Source of the DNA: Cnuibacter physcomitrellae
GTDB lineage: Bacteria; Actinomycetota; Actinomycetes; Actinomycetales; Microbacteriaceae
DNA: 64,000 bases
NCBI RefSeq assembly: GCF_014640535.1
Contig: NZ_BMHD01000001.1
Span: 2,048,214 to 2,112,213 of the forward strand
Direction: 5' to 3'
Shown here: positions 7,982 to 16,250 of the stretch, one piece after another
Layout: each line of letters begins with the position of its first letter
Numbering within the stretch: position 1 is the stretch's first letter
The notes under the pieces: model-generated
Databases searched by the model: none
The model's input: only the letters and a program-made list of their open reading frames with translations
Told to the model about the DNA's origin: nothing
Position numbers and translations under genes: made by a program

Positions 7982-8764
7982 TCAGCCCGCGGAGTCCGGC
8001 GGCCCGGCGGAGGCCTCGGCGCCGTCGGAGGACGGTCGTCGCCTCGCGCTGCTGCCGAGCGGACCCCGGTCCACGGGCTCGATCGCCTGGTTGTAGCGGT
8101 AGAGCTTCGGCGGACGGTAGCTGGTTCCGGTCACGCGCTTGCCGGTCGGGACGATCGTGTTGCCCGCCTCGATCTGCCGGCGGAAGTTCGCCGGGTCGAG
8201 CGTGCGCCCGAGGATCGCCTCGTGCACCTCCCGCAGCTGGGCGAGGGTGAACGTGTCGCCGAGGAACGCGTGCGCGATGCGGGCGTACTCGACCTTGTTG
8301 CGCAGGCGCCAGAGCGCGTACTCGATGATGACGTCGTGGTCGAAGGCGAGATCGGGGAGGTCGTCGGCCGAGAACCAGTGCACGTTCTCCGTCTCGGCGG
8401 CTCGGGTGGCCTCCTCCGAGTCGACGAGCGCCCAGTACACGATCGAGACGACGCGCTCGCTGGCGCTGGCGGGCGCCCGGTCGAGGGTGCCGAACGCGTA
8501 GAGCTGCTCGAGGTAGCTCGGCTCGAGGGCCGTGGTGGCCTGCAGCGTGCGCGCGGCGGCGGCCTCGAGGTCCTCGTCGCGACGCAGCGGACCGCCGGGC
8601 AGCGCCCACTGCCCCTCGAACGGCGGGCGGATGCGGCGCACCAGCGGCAGCCAGAGACCCGGCCGCGCCGGGTCGTGATCCGACTCGGCCTCGCCGGAGC
8701 GCAGCGCGAAGATCACGGTCGACACGGCGATGACCATCGCCTCACGAGTCGTGTGCTCCGTCAC
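7982..8764 (-). CDS. nrtR: NrtR-type Nudix-related transcriptional repressor of NAD synthesis
   Basis: 260 residues. The N-terminal half is a Nudix-like domain (LVRRIRPPFEGQWALPGGPLRRDEDLEAAAARTLQ) in which the Nudix box is degenerate: the usual REXXEE is replaced, so hydrolysis is probably lost. The C-terminal half has the NrtR winged helix, including YALWRLRNKVEYARIAHAFLGDTFTL and the conserved ANFRRQI and YRPPKLYRYN motifs. NrtR proteins bind ADP-ribose-type ligands and repress NAD genes. The GTG start at 8764 has AGGGGG just upstream, within a candidate operator. The gene precedes nadA-nadB-nadC-desulfurase on the same strand. The last 25 residues are low-complexity. Confidence 0.88.
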   Translation of the reverse strand: MTEHTTREAMVIAVSTVIFALRSGEAESDHDPARPGLWLPLVRRIRPPFEGQWALPGGPLRRDEDLEAAAARTLQATTALEPSYLEQLYAFGTLDRAPASASERVVSIVYWALVDSEEATRAAETENVHWFSADDLPDLAFDHDVIIEYALWRLRNKVEYARIAHAFLGDTFTLAQLREVHEAILGRTLDPANFRRQIEAGNTIVPTGKRVTGTSYRPPKLYRYNQAIEPVDRGPLGSSARRRPSSDGAEASAGPPDSAG

Positions 8765-8765
8765 G

Positions 8766-8818
8766 GGAACCCCCTAAAGGTTTCCGTGACTATAACCCTT
8801 CAGGTCACCGCGACACAA
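8766..8818 (-). promoter_or_regulatory. Promoter and dyad operator upstream of nrtR-nad
   Basis: Reading leftwards, TTGTGT (8818-8813), 18 bases, then TATAGT (8794-8789) make a good vegetative promoter. A 20-bp imperfect palindrome at 8785-8766, GGAAACCTTTAGGGGGTTCC (14 of 20 positions symmetric), covers the expected transcription start and the ribosome binding site of nrtR. GTGAC/GTCAC flanks the -10 box at 8786-8808. Position and symmetry suggest autoregulation by NrtR; the binding protein is inferred, not shown. Confidence 0.6.
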
Positions 8819-8830
8819 ACACGGGTCGGG

Positions 8831-9757
8831 TCAGTCGAGGCACTCCGACAGGTCATCGCTGAATCGCTGACAGCCCTCCAGCCTCTCCCAGCGGTCGATC
8901 CATTCCTGGGGCGGCGTGAACATCAGCTCCGGTTGCGGCTCGAAGCAGGGGTCACCCGGGCGCGCCTGCCCGCAGGGCATGACCCATTCCGGCCCGTCGT
9001 CACTCGACTCGCCTCCCGATCCCCCGACGGACTCGGCCGCCTCCTGTGCCTGGAGCGCGACGGCGGCCGTCTGCGCGGCCTGCGCGGCTCGCGTCGCGGT
9101 CACGAGCGCGATGATCGCGGACGGCGTCTGGAGGGATGGCGCCCCCGCCGCCAGAGCGGGCACCGCGAGCGCGGCGGCGAGCGCCTCGCGGCTGGCGGCA
9201 TCCGCCTCCGGCGTCTCGGCGTCGAGGACCGCCTGCGCCCGCGCGACGGCCTCGAGACGCACCTGCTCGAGCGACGCCTTCGCCGTCGCCACGAGCGCCT
9301 TGATCTCGGCACCTCGAGCGAGCGAGGCAGCGAGCGTCCCCTCGGCGTCGTGTCGAGCATCCTCCCCACCGGCCAGGACGGTCGTCGCGAGCGGCGCCGC
9401 CGGAGCAGACGCGTCACCCAGACCTGACACCGCGCCCGCCAGAGCGGACGCGTCACCCAGACCGGACACAGCGCCCGCCAGAGCGCTCCGCGCCTGATCC
9501 GACGCGAAGCCCTCGTCCGCGGCGACGACGGACTGCAGCGGACCGACCCACGCCGACGTCGACCATCCGCCCACGTCACCGACCGTACGTTCCTGCCACG
9601 AGGCGGTGACACTGCCCGCCCAGCTCCGGTCGAGGCTCGGCCCGTGCTCCGATCCCGCCACGGCGGCCTGCTCGGGCGCCTTCACGGCGAACCCCACGAG
9701 CGCCGCCACGGCGACCGCCGCCGTCGCGATGGCGACGGCTCTCATGCTCCAGCTCAT
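8831..9757 (-). CDS. Secreted Ala-rich protein of unknown function
   Basis: 308 residues beginning MSWSMRAVAIATAAVAVAALVG, a signal peptide or single membrane anchor. The middle contains an exact 13-residue tandem duplication (ALAGAVSGLGDAS twice, encoded near 9405-9482) followed by a helical, Ala-rich region likely to form a coiled coil (AEIKALVATAKASLEQVRLEAV). The C terminus has four cysteines in the phrases PCGQ, DPCFEP, GCQRF and ECLD. The ATG at 9757 has AGGGGG upstream. It is divergent from the HAD gene. A role in the cell envelope is likely from export alone; the family is not recognised. Confidence 0.75.
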   Translation of the reverse strand: MSWSMRAVAIATAAVAVAALVGFAVKAPEQAAVAGSEHGPSLDRSWAGSVTASWQERTVGDVGGWSTSAWVGPLQSVVAADEGFASDQARSALAGAVSGLGDASALAGAVSGLGDASAPAAPLATTVLAGGEDARHDAEGTLAASLARGAEIKALVATAKASLEQVRLEAVARAQAVLDAETPEADAASREALAAALAVPALAAGAPSLQTPSAIIALVTATRAAQAAQTAAVALQAQEAAESVGGSGGESSDDGPEWVMPCGQARPGDPCFEPQPELMFTPPQEWIDRWERLEGCQRFSDDLSECLD

Positions 9758-9863
9758 GATCCCCCTGATCGTGCTTCCCCTGAGGGGGAGTGTAACGCCC
9801 GGGTCCCAGCGGCCGCGGATGAGCGACGAGTACCCTGGGGGTGACCGCAGGGAAGGGACTCCG

Positions 9864-10664
9864 ATGGCCGCGAAGCGTTCAGAAGTCGAATGCTGGCTCA
9901 CCGACATGGACGGTGTGCTCGTGCACGAGAACAGCCCCGTCCCGGGAGCGGCGGAACTGCTGCAGCAGTGGCGCGACCAGGGCAAGCCGTTCCTGGTGCT
10001 GACGAACAACTCGATCTTCACGCCCCGCGACCTGAGCGCCCGGCTGCGCTCGTCCGGACTCGACGTGCCGGAGGAGTCGATCTGGACCTCGGCGCTGGCC
10101 ACCGCCGCGTTCCTCAAGGACCAGATGCCCGGCGGCAGCGCGTTCGTCATCGGTGAGGCCGGCATCCTCACCGCCCTCCACGAGGCGGGCTTCATCATGA
10201 CCGAGACGAACCCCGACTACGTGGTCGTCGGCGAGACCCGCAACTACTCGTTCGAGGCGATCACCAAGGCGATCCGTCTGATCGGCAACGGCTCGCGCTT
10301 CATCGTCACCAACCCCGATGCGACCGGCCCCAGCACCGAGGGTCCGCTGCCGGCCACCGGAGCCATCGCCGCACTCATCACGAAGGCCACGGGCAAGCAC
10401 CCCTACGTCGTGGGCAAGCCGAACCCGATGATGTTCCGCTCGGCGATGAACCGCATCGGCGCGCACTCCGAGAACACCGGCATGATCGGCGACCGGATGG
10501 ACACCGACGTCGTCGCCGGCATCGAGGCGGGCCTGCACACCGTGCTGGTGCTCACCGGGATCAGCGACCAGTCCGAGATCCAGAAGTACCCGTTCCGGCC
10601 CAACGAGATCCTCAACTCCGTCGCTGACCTCGTCTCGCACGAGCCGGTCGAGTCCGAGCTCTGA
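9864..10664 (+). CDS. HAD-superfamily (class IIA, NagD-like) phosphatase
   Basis: 266 residues. Motif I DMDGVLV supplies the nucleophile D14 and acid D16; LTNNS gives motif II; VGKPNPMMF carries the motif III lysine; GDRMDTDV is motif IV. The cap domain lies between motifs II and III as in the NagD/PGP group, which dephosphorylates small phosphate esters such as UMP, pyridoxal phosphate or 2-phosphoglycolate. The substrate cannot be read from sequence. GGGAAGGGA lies upstream of the ATG. It stands alone between two leftward genes. Confidence 0.9.
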   Translation: MAAKRSEVECWLTDMDGVLVHENSPVPGAAELLQQWRDQGKPFLVLTNNSIFTPRDLSARLRSSGLDVPEESIWTSALATAAFLKDQMPGGSAFVIGEAGILTALHEAGFIMTETNPDYVVVGETRNYSFEAITKAIRLIGNGSRFIVTNPDATGPSTEGPLPATGAIAALITKATGKHPYVVGKPNPMMFRSAMNRIGAHSENTGMIGDRMDTDVVAGIEAGLHTVLVLTGISDQSEIQKYPFRPNEILNSVADLVSHEPVESEL

Positions 10665-10729
10665 GCCCGCGGCCGGCTCGGCCCGGCCCGGCCCGGCCTC
10701 CCGCGCGCTGAGCGGCGATCACCGGACGG

Positions 10730-10861
10730 TCAGAGCGTCGGGCGCTCGGGCGTGCAGTCGCGCCTCCGCTGCCATCCGTACCCGTCGGTCACCATGCCGA
10801 CGATCGTGCCCGCCACCGCGACGGCGGCGCTCAGCCCGCCTACCACCAGGAGAATCATCAT
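10730..10861 (-). CDS. Very small single-pass membrane protein
   Basis: 43 residues starting MMILLVVGGLSAAVAVAGT, one clear transmembrane helix followed by a short basic tail (YGWQRRRDCTPERPTL). It lies 62 bases after the TetR gene in the same direction. There is no strong ribosome binding site, and a frame this short can arise by chance in GC-rich DNA, so the call rests on the strong hydrophobic segment and its position. Confidence 0.45.
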   Translation of the reverse strand: MMILLVVGGLSAAVAVAGTIVGMVTDGYGWQRRRDCTPERPTL

Positions 10862-10923
10862 GGCAGTAACGCTATGAACGGGGATTCTCCGCCACGAGTG
10901 GCTGAGTTGACACAGTCCGTCGA

Positions 10924-11574
10924 TTAAGTGCCAGCATCCTCCTGCCGCACCTCGGAGACCGCCAGCAGCGGCAGCCACACGTCGTCGACGATCCCGCGGA
11001 TGGTGTCCGCGGGCACGGCCTGCATCGACATGAGCAGCTCGTGGCGAAAGAGGTCGAACAGCAGCTCGATCACCCGCCGCGAGCGCGGGATGCCCCGCAG
11101 CTCGCCTCTCGCGACGGCGCGTCCGAGCATGATCTCCAGCGAGTTCGGCGAGACCTCGTCGCGCACGCTGTCGCGCAGACGTCGGAAGGTCATCCCGCTG
11201 TCACGGAAGTAGTCGGCGAGCTGCACGCTCATGAGCGTGGTCAGCCAGGCACGGGCCTCGTTGGCGGCCTGCAGGTAGTCGAGCGCATCCTGCCGCAGCG
11301 ACCCCGTGTCGGGCACGGGGATCGGCGACGACCACCAGAACTCGCGGAGCGTCGCCAGCAGCAGGTCGTCGCGCGTGGGCCATCGCCGGTAGAGCACCGG
11401 ACGGCTCGTCCCCGCGCGAGCGGCGATGGCCTCGAAGGTGAACCCCGAGTACCCACTCTCGCCGAGCACGTCCCACGCCGCCTGCAGGATGGCGGACTCG
11501 AGCACCTTGCCGCGCCGCCGGGTCGCCGTCCCGTCGACCCTCTCGCTCTCGGCGTCGTCGTCGTTTAGATCCAC
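10924..11574 (-). CDS. TetR-family repressor, divergent from an efflux pump
   Basis: 216 residues. The N-terminal helix-turn-helix is seen at about 25-70 (ILQAAWDVLGESGYSGFTFEAIA, then AGTSRPVLYRRWPTRDDLL). The C-terminal half resembles the TetR class that has a conserved WW and DALDYL region. It starts with GTG at 11574, overlapped by one of two 22-bp dyads in the gap shared with the DHA2 transporter. This arrangement is the usual one for a repressor controlling itself and the pump. The ligand is unknown. Confidence 0.9.
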   Translation of the reverse strand: MDLNDDDAESERVDGTATRRRGKVLESAILQAAWDVLGESGYSGFTFEAIAARAGTSRPVLYRRWPTRDDLLLATLREFWWSSPIPVPDTGSLRQDALDYLQAANEARAWLTTLMSVQLADYFRDSGMTFRRLRDSVRDEVSPNSLEIMLGRAVARGELRGIPRSRRVIELLFDLFRHELLMSMQAVPADTIRGIVDDVWLPLLAVSEVRQEDAGT

Positions 11575-11632
11575 TTGCGTATCCTATCGTGCTGATCTAC
11601 TCTGGGCCCGTTAGATACACATCCGTACCTTA
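11565..11632. promoter_or_regulatory. Two TetR operator candidates between tetR and the MFS gene
   Basis: Two 22-bp sequences at 11565-11586 and 11611-11632 are identical at 17 of 22 positions (TTAGAT, CAC, CGTA and CTA blocks) and each is an imperfect dyad. The first overlaps the tetR start codon; the second ends ten bases before the MFS ATG. They lie 46 bp apart. They are strong candidates for binding by the adjacent TetR protein. Confidence 0.65.
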
Positions 11633-11641
11633 GGAGCCCAC

Positions 11642-13096
11642 ATGCCCTCCTCATCCGCGTCTCGGATCGACCCGCAGACGCTGCGCACCACGATCGCCGT
11701 CCTCGTCGGCGGCATCGCGGTCATCCTCGATTCCACGATCGTGTCGGTGGCCCTGCACGAGCTCGCCGCCGACCTCGACACCGGGGTCGACACCATCCAG
11801 TGGGTCACCACCGGGTACCTCCTCGCCCTCGGCGTCGTCATCCCGCTCGTGGGCTGGCTGCAGAGCCGGATGGGGGCCAAGCGACTGTGGATCGCCTCGC
11901 TCGCCGTGTTCCTGCTCGGCTCGATCCTCTGCGCGGTCGCGTGGGATGCGTCCAGCCTCATCGCCTTCCGCGTGGTCCAGGGCATCGGCGGCGGCGCGAT
12001 GGTGCCGCTCATGACGACGATGATCATGCAGGCGTCCCGCGGGCCCGAGCGCGGCCGTCTCATGGCCATGGTCGCCCTGCCCACCGCCGTCGGCCCGATC
12101 CTCGGCCCCGTGATCGGCGGGCTCATCCTGGGCGTCGCCGACTGGCGGTGGCTGTTCCTCGTCAACGTGCCGCTGTGCCTGGCCGGCCTGCTCCTCGCCT
12201 GGCGGATGCTCCCCGCCGACGGCCCCGCGACCCGCGTCCGCCTCGACGTCGTCGGGCTCGTGCTGCTCTCCCCGGCGCTGGTCGGCCTGCTGTTCGGCCT
12301 GTCGAACGTCACGGGCGACGGAGGGTTCGCCCGCTCCGACGTGCTCGCGCCGATGATCGGCGGCCTCGTCCTCCTCGCCGCCTTCGTGGTCTGGGCTCTG
12401 CGTCGCCGTGGCGCGGCCCTGGTCGACCTCCGTGTGCTCCGGTCCCGCCCCACCTGGTCGGCGTCCGCGCTCCTGTTCCTCTCGGGCGCCTCGCTCTACG
12501 GCGCGATGCTCCTCCTCCCGCTCTACTTCCAGGAGCTGCGCGGCGCCGACGCGCTGGGCGCGGGACTGCTGCTCATCCCCCAGGGCGTGGGATCGCTCGT
12601 GAGCCGGACCGCGGCCGCACGCCTGCTCGAGCGCCTCGGGGCGAGGGGTGTCGCGGCCATCGGGTTCCTCCTCGTCGGCATCGCGACCATCCCCTTCGCC
12701 TTCGCGGATGCGAACACCTCGATCTGGCTGCTCATGGTCGCCCTGTTCGTCCGCGGTCTGGGCCTCGGCATCGTCATCGTCCCGGTGATGACCGTGGCGT
12801 TCGTGGGACTCCCGCACGACAAGGTCCCCCACGCGAGCATCGTCACGCGCGTCGCGCAGCAGGTCGGCGGGTCGGTCGGTGTCGCGCTGCTCGCGGTGAT
12901 CCTGTCGGCGTCCGCTACCGCGACCGGGTCGCCGGCGCTGGCCTTCGACGCGGCCTTCTGGTGGGCGGTGGGCTTCACCGTGGTGGCCGTCGTGCTCTCC
13001 TTCGCCCTGCCCGGGCGGAAGGCGCTCGCGGAGGACGACCCCGCCACCGTGGCGGCGGCTGAGCGCGAGGCCTCGGAGGCGGTCGCCGAGGTGTGA
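11642..13096 (+). CDS. DHA2-family (EmrB/QacA type) drug:H+ antiporter
   Basis: 484 residues with about 14 transmembrane segments. The first helix contains LDSTIVSVALHELA, the DHA2 form of motif D1, followed by WVTTGYLLALGVVIPLVGWL. The antiporter motif C is seen as GPILGPVIGG. The cytoplasmic loop motif A is GWLQSRMGAKRL. Such pumps export cationic or hydrophobic toxic compounds using the proton gradient. The last 40 residues are a cytoplasmic acidic tail. AGGAG lies just upstream of the ATG, and the divergent TetR gene probably controls expression. The substrate is unknown. Confidence 0.93.
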   Translation: MPSSSASRIDPQTLRTTIAVLVGGIAVILDSTIVSVALHELAADLDTGVDTIQWVTTGYLLALGVVIPLVGWLQSRMGAKRLWIASLAVFLLGSILCAVAWDASSLIAFRVVQGIGGGAMVPLMTTMIMQASRGPERGRLMAMVALPTAVGPILGPVIGGLILGVADWRWLFLVNVPLCLAGLLLAWRMLPADGPATRVRLDVVGLVLLSPALVGLLFGLSNVTGDGGFARSDVLAPMIGGLVLLAAFVVWALRRRGAALVDLRVLRSRPTWSASALLFLSGASLYGAMLLLPLYFQELRGADALGAGLLLIPQGVGSLVSRTAAARLLERLGARGVAAIGFLLVGIATIPFAFADANTSIWLLMVALFVRGLGLGIVIVPVMTVAFVGLPHDKVPHASIVTRVAQQVGGSVGVALLAVILSASATATGSPALAFDAAFWWAVGFTVVAVVLSFALPGRKALAEDDPATVAAAEREASEAVAEV

Positions 13097-13133
13097 GGGG
13101 TCCACGGTCTCCCGCGGAGCGCTCCCGGCACCG

Positions 13134-13191
13134 GCTTTGTCCAGGAAGCCGACCTCTTTCGGCCGAAAGGCGTCGGTTTCCTGGACAAAGC
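13134..13191. repeat. Long hairpin after the DHA2 gene (family III)
   Basis: Arms of 20 bases at 13134-13153 and 13172-13191 (GCTTTGTCCAGGAAGCCGAC and its complement) match at 19 of 20. The loop holds its own perfect palindrome, CTTTCGGCCGAAAG. It begins 38 bases after the stop codon. A second member sits after modA at 47643. It is a likely terminator or REP-like element. The rest of the 13097-13344 gap shows nothing else. Confidence 0.75.
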
Positions 13192-13344
13192 GGCCCACCC
13201 AGACACGCGGGCCCGCCCTGTCCCTGAGAGCGCTCTCGGGGGTCGGCGTGGCGCATCCGCTACTATCGACCGGCAACGGCCGAGCGACGACACGCCGACC
13301 TCCGGCCATGTCACGCCTCAGATCGACGAGAGAGGATCCGCTCC

Positions 13345-14613
13345 GTGACCCACGCCTCCCTCGGGCGCAGCCCGATCGAGTCTCCGCGCCACGGCCGCCT
13401 CCCCACGAGCTCGCCCGCGGCCGCCGTGCTCAAGTTCCTCGGCCTCGCCGTGGCCGTCGTGCTGGTCGCGCTCGTCACCACCGCCGGCATCGCCTTCGCC
13501 AACCTCAACTCGCAGGTGCAGGCGAACGCCGTCGACATCTCGGGCGGCGGCGAGGCGCCCGCCGCTCCCCCGCTCCTCGGAGCGTTCCCCGGGGGCTTCA
13601 ACCTGCTCGTCGTGGGCACCGACAACGATCCGAACCAGGGCGACGACTTCGGCGAGCGCGACGCCACCCTCAACGACGTCAACATCCTGCTTCACGTGTC
13701 CGCCGACCACAAGAACGCCGTGGTCGTGAGCTTCCCGCGCGACCTGGTCATCCCGCATCCGGAGTGCACCGACCCCACGAACGGCGACGTCTACGACGCG
13801 ATGAGCGCGCAGCCGCTCAACGAGGCGTTCAGCCGTGGCGGGCTCGCCTGCGTGTCCGCCACGATCGAGAACCTCACCGGGCTCGACATCAGCTACGCGG
13901 CCGCCACCTCCTTCAAGGGCGTCATCGAGATGACGAACGCGGTCGGCGGCGTGCCGGTCTGCCTCGTCGAGCCGATCTCCGACAAGGACTCCGGCCTCGA
14001 CCTGCCCGCCGGCATCTCGACGATCCAGGGCGACATGGCCCTCGCGTTCCTCCGCAACCGCCACGGGGTCGGCGACGGGTCCGACCTGGCCCGCATCGCA
14101 TCGCAGCAGCAGTACATGTCGTCGCTCGTGCGGACCATCAAGAGCTCGAACACGCTCACCGACTTCACCAAGCTGTACGGCCTGGCCCAGGCGGCCACGC
14201 AGAACATCCAGCTGTCGAGGTCGCTCGCCACCCCGGATGCGATGGTGTCGCTGGCGCTGACGCTGAAGGACGTCGACCTCGCCAACATGGTGTTCGTGCA
14301 GTACCCCGCAGGGTCGTCGTCCGAGTACCCGAACAAGGTCGTCCCGCTCAGCGACCTGGCCGACCAGCTCTTCACGAAGATCCTGGCCGACGAGCCGTTC
14401 AGCCTCGACGCCGACTCCACCGGCACGGGCTCGACCGTCGTCGACCCCGGCACCGATCCGACGACCGTCACACCCGATCCGTCGACCGAGACGCCGTCCG
14501 CGCCCGACGCGTCGGCTGCGCCCACCGACTCCCCGGCGACGCCCGAGGTGATCGAGGGGCTCAAGGGGCAGACCGCGGCGGAGCAGACCTGCGCCAACGC
14601 GTTCAGCGACTGA
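13345..14613 (+). CDS. LytR-CpsA-Psr (LCP) family cell-wall glycopolymer ligase
   Basis: 422 residues. A short cytoplasmic N terminus, one membrane helix (about 28-52, LKFLGLAVAVVLVALVTTAG) and an extracellular LCP domain (about 80-245) are visible. Typical LCP phrases are NLLVVGTDN, DVNILLHVSADHKNAVVVSFPRDLVIP and AFLRNRHGVGDGSDLARIASQQQY, which contain the arginines and aspartates that bind the polyprenyl pyrophosphate. LCP proteins attach teichoic acid-like polymers or arabinogalactan to peptidoglycan. A Thr/Pro/Asp-rich linker precedes the final 25 residues, which contain a single Cys. It starts with GTG. Confidence 0.92.
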   Translation: MTHASLGRSPIESPRHGRLPTSSPAAAVLKFLGLAVAVVLVALVTTAGIAFANLNSQVQANAVDISGGGEAPAAPPLLGAFPGGFNLLVVGTDNDPNQGDDFGERDATLNDVNILLHVSADHKNAVVVSFPRDLVIPHPECTDPTNGDVYDAMSAQPLNEAFSRGGLACVSATIENLTGLDISYAAATSFKGVIEMTNAVGGVPVCLVEPISDKDSGLDLPAGISTIQGDMALAFLRNRHGVGDGSDLARIASQQQYMSSLVRTIKSSNTLTDFTKLYGLAQAATQNIQLSRSLATPDAMVSLALTLKDVDLANMVFVQYPAGSSSEYPNKVVPLSDLADQLFTKILADEPFSLDADSTGTGSTVVDPGTDPTTVTPDPSTETPSAPDASAAPTDSPATPEVIEGLKGQTAAEQTCANAFSD

Positions 14614-14690
14614 GCGCCGAGGCCCCGGTGGGGGTCGTGGGGCGGTGGTGTCCGCTGCGGGGTGTCGGATGCCGGAGCTAGGCTGCGGGC

Positions 14691-15038
14691 ATGGGTGTGG
14701 TGACGCGGGAGGACGTGCTCGAGACGTGCGCCGGACTGCCCGCGACCACCGACGAGCGGCCCTTCGGCCCTGAGACCGCCGTCGCCAAGGTGGTGGGCCG
14801 TGTCTTCGCGATCACGCCGCTCGACGGCGAGGTCCGGGTCACGCTGAAGGTCGCGCCCCCGCACGGCGAGGCGCTGGTGCGGGAGCATGACTGGATCGTG
14901 CCCGGCTACCACATGAACAAGCGGCACTGGATCACCGTGACCGTGGGCCCCGAGTCCGACCCGAGGCTCGTCGAGGACCTCATCGTCAACTCGTACGACC
15001 TCGTCGTCGCCGGCCTGCCCCGGCACCGCCGCCCGTAG
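14691..15038 (+). CDS. MmcQ/YjbR-family protein
   Basis: 115 residues with the YjbR fold signature: LETCAGLPATTDERPFGP, a strand with VFAITPL, the LKVAPP segment and the closing HWITVTV region followed by IVNSYDLVVAGLP. The family has a CyaY-like double-wing fold thought to bind DNA, but its biological role is not established. It lies 77 bases after the LCP gene and is probably transcribed separately or by read-through. Confidence 0.88.
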   Translation: MGVVTREDVLETCAGLPATTDERPFGPETAVAKVVGRVFAITPLDGEVRVTLKVAPPHGEALVREHDWIVPGYHMNKRHWITVTVGPESDPRLVEDLIVNSYDLVVAGLPRHRRP

Positions 15039-15113
15039 GTTCATCCCCTGGTACCACGACGGTGATGCCGTGGTCCGATCCCCCTCGTCGGCCGGTTTCG
15101 TAGCGTGGATGCC

Positions 15114-15815
15114 ATGACCACCAACGACTCGACATCCGACGACTACACCACCGACGGCCCCGCCGTCTTCGACGAGCTCCCCACCCCCGCTTCCGCCGCC
15201 GAGGGCGTTTCCACGTCCGAGGGCGAGGGTGCCTCCGCAGGCGCTACCGCCAGCGCCTCCACTCCCGCGAGCGTTCTCCCCGGCGCCTCCACGCCCGCGG
15301 GCCTCGACCGCGAGCCCGAGCTGGTCGGCGCGTCGGCGGGTGTCTCCGGCGCGACGCAGCCCACCGTGCCTCTCTCGGCCGCGCCGAGCATGGCGCCACA
15401 GGGCGGGTTCGGCTCGACCACGTACTCCTCCGGCTGGGGTCCGGACGGGGCACAGGGCGCACCCACCGCTCCAGGCGCGGGCGGATACGGCGCTCCGGGC
15501 GCGGGCGCGCCGGGATACAGCATGCCCGCCGCGGCCGCTCAGGCGACCGTGTACCCGCCGCAGCGCCGCACGAGTCTGCTGGCCGTGCTCACGCTCGTCT
15601 TCGGGATCCTCGGGTTCGGCGTCGTTCCCGTCGTGACGGGCCACATCGCCCTCTCGCAGCTCAAGCGGACCGGCGAGGACGGCCGCGGCCTCGCGCTCGC
15701 CGGCCTCATCCTCGGCTACGTCACCCTGGCGGGCTGGGTCCTCGCCCTCCTCGCCTGGCTCGGCGTCGCCGGCGCAGCCCTCCTCGCCGCCTTCTTCAGC
15801 GCGATCGCCCACTGA
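15114..15815 (+). CDS. DUF4190 membrane protein with long disordered N terminus
   Basis: 233 residues. About the first 150 are low-complexity Ala/Ser/Pro/Gly sequence. The C-terminal 75 form the DUF4190 domain: two transmembrane helices (LLAVLTLVFGILGFGVVPVV and GLILGYVTLAGWVLALLAWL) joined by HIALSQLKRTGEDGRGLALA, the conserved loop. The function of the domain is unknown. ATG at 15114 is preferred to the ATG nine bases upstream, which sits in a GTGGATGCC context without a better binding site. Confidence 0.8.
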   Translation: MTTNDSTSDDYTTDGPAVFDELPTPASAAEGVSTSEGEGASAGATASASTPASVLPGASTPAGLDREPELVGASAGVSGATQPTVPLSAAPSMAPQGGFGSTTYSSGWGPDGAQGAPTAPGAGGYGAPGAGAPGYSMPAAAAQATVYPPQRRTSLLAVLTLVFGILGFGVVPVVTGHIALSQLKRTGEDGRGLALAGLILGYVTLAGWVLALLAWLGVAGAALLAAFFSAIAH

Positions 15816-15825
15816 CCCCCCTCAC

Positions 15826-16194
15826 GGGTCCGGCGCTCGTGGCGGCCCAGCGCGGCCCCATCCCGCCACGAGTGCCCGATCCGCCCGGCGCCCGGGGTCT
15901 CGCCATAAGCCCCGCCGGGCCATCCCGCCGATCTGACACTCGTGGCGACCCCACGCATCCCCACCCCACCACGAGTGCCAAATCCGCCCGGCCCCCGGAG
16001 TCCCGCTTCCAGCCCCACCGGACCATCTCCGCCGATCTGACACTCGTGGCGACCCCAGGCACCCCCAACCCCACCACGAGTGCCAAATCCGGCTGGCCCC
16101 GGGGTCCCGCCACGAACCCCACCGGAACATCTCCGCCGATCTGACACTTGTGGCGACCTCGCGCAGCCCCACCCCGCCACAAGTGTTAGATCCG
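15826..16194. repeat. Array of four 58-bp hairpin units (family I)
   Basis: Units at 15826-15883, 15929-15986, 16033-16091 and 16137-16194 recur every 103-104 bp. Units 2-4 begin CGATCTGACACTCGTGG and end near CCACGAGTGCCAAATCCG. Unit 4 has TTGTGG in the left arm and CCACAA in the right, a paired change that keeps the stem. A broken fifth right half follows at about 16195-16230. The array lies between the convergent DUF4190 and DUF2207 genes. Confidence 0.8.
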
Positions 16195-16250
16195 GATCCA
16201 CCCTGGCCCGCCACGAGCGCCCGACTCTAGCTCGGGACGGGGAGGGACTC

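Noticed and set aside
10865-10925. Another copy of the 58-bp unit near CCACGAGTGGCTGAGTTGACA
   Set aside because: Only the CCACGAGTG word matches and there is no inverted partner at the expected distance.
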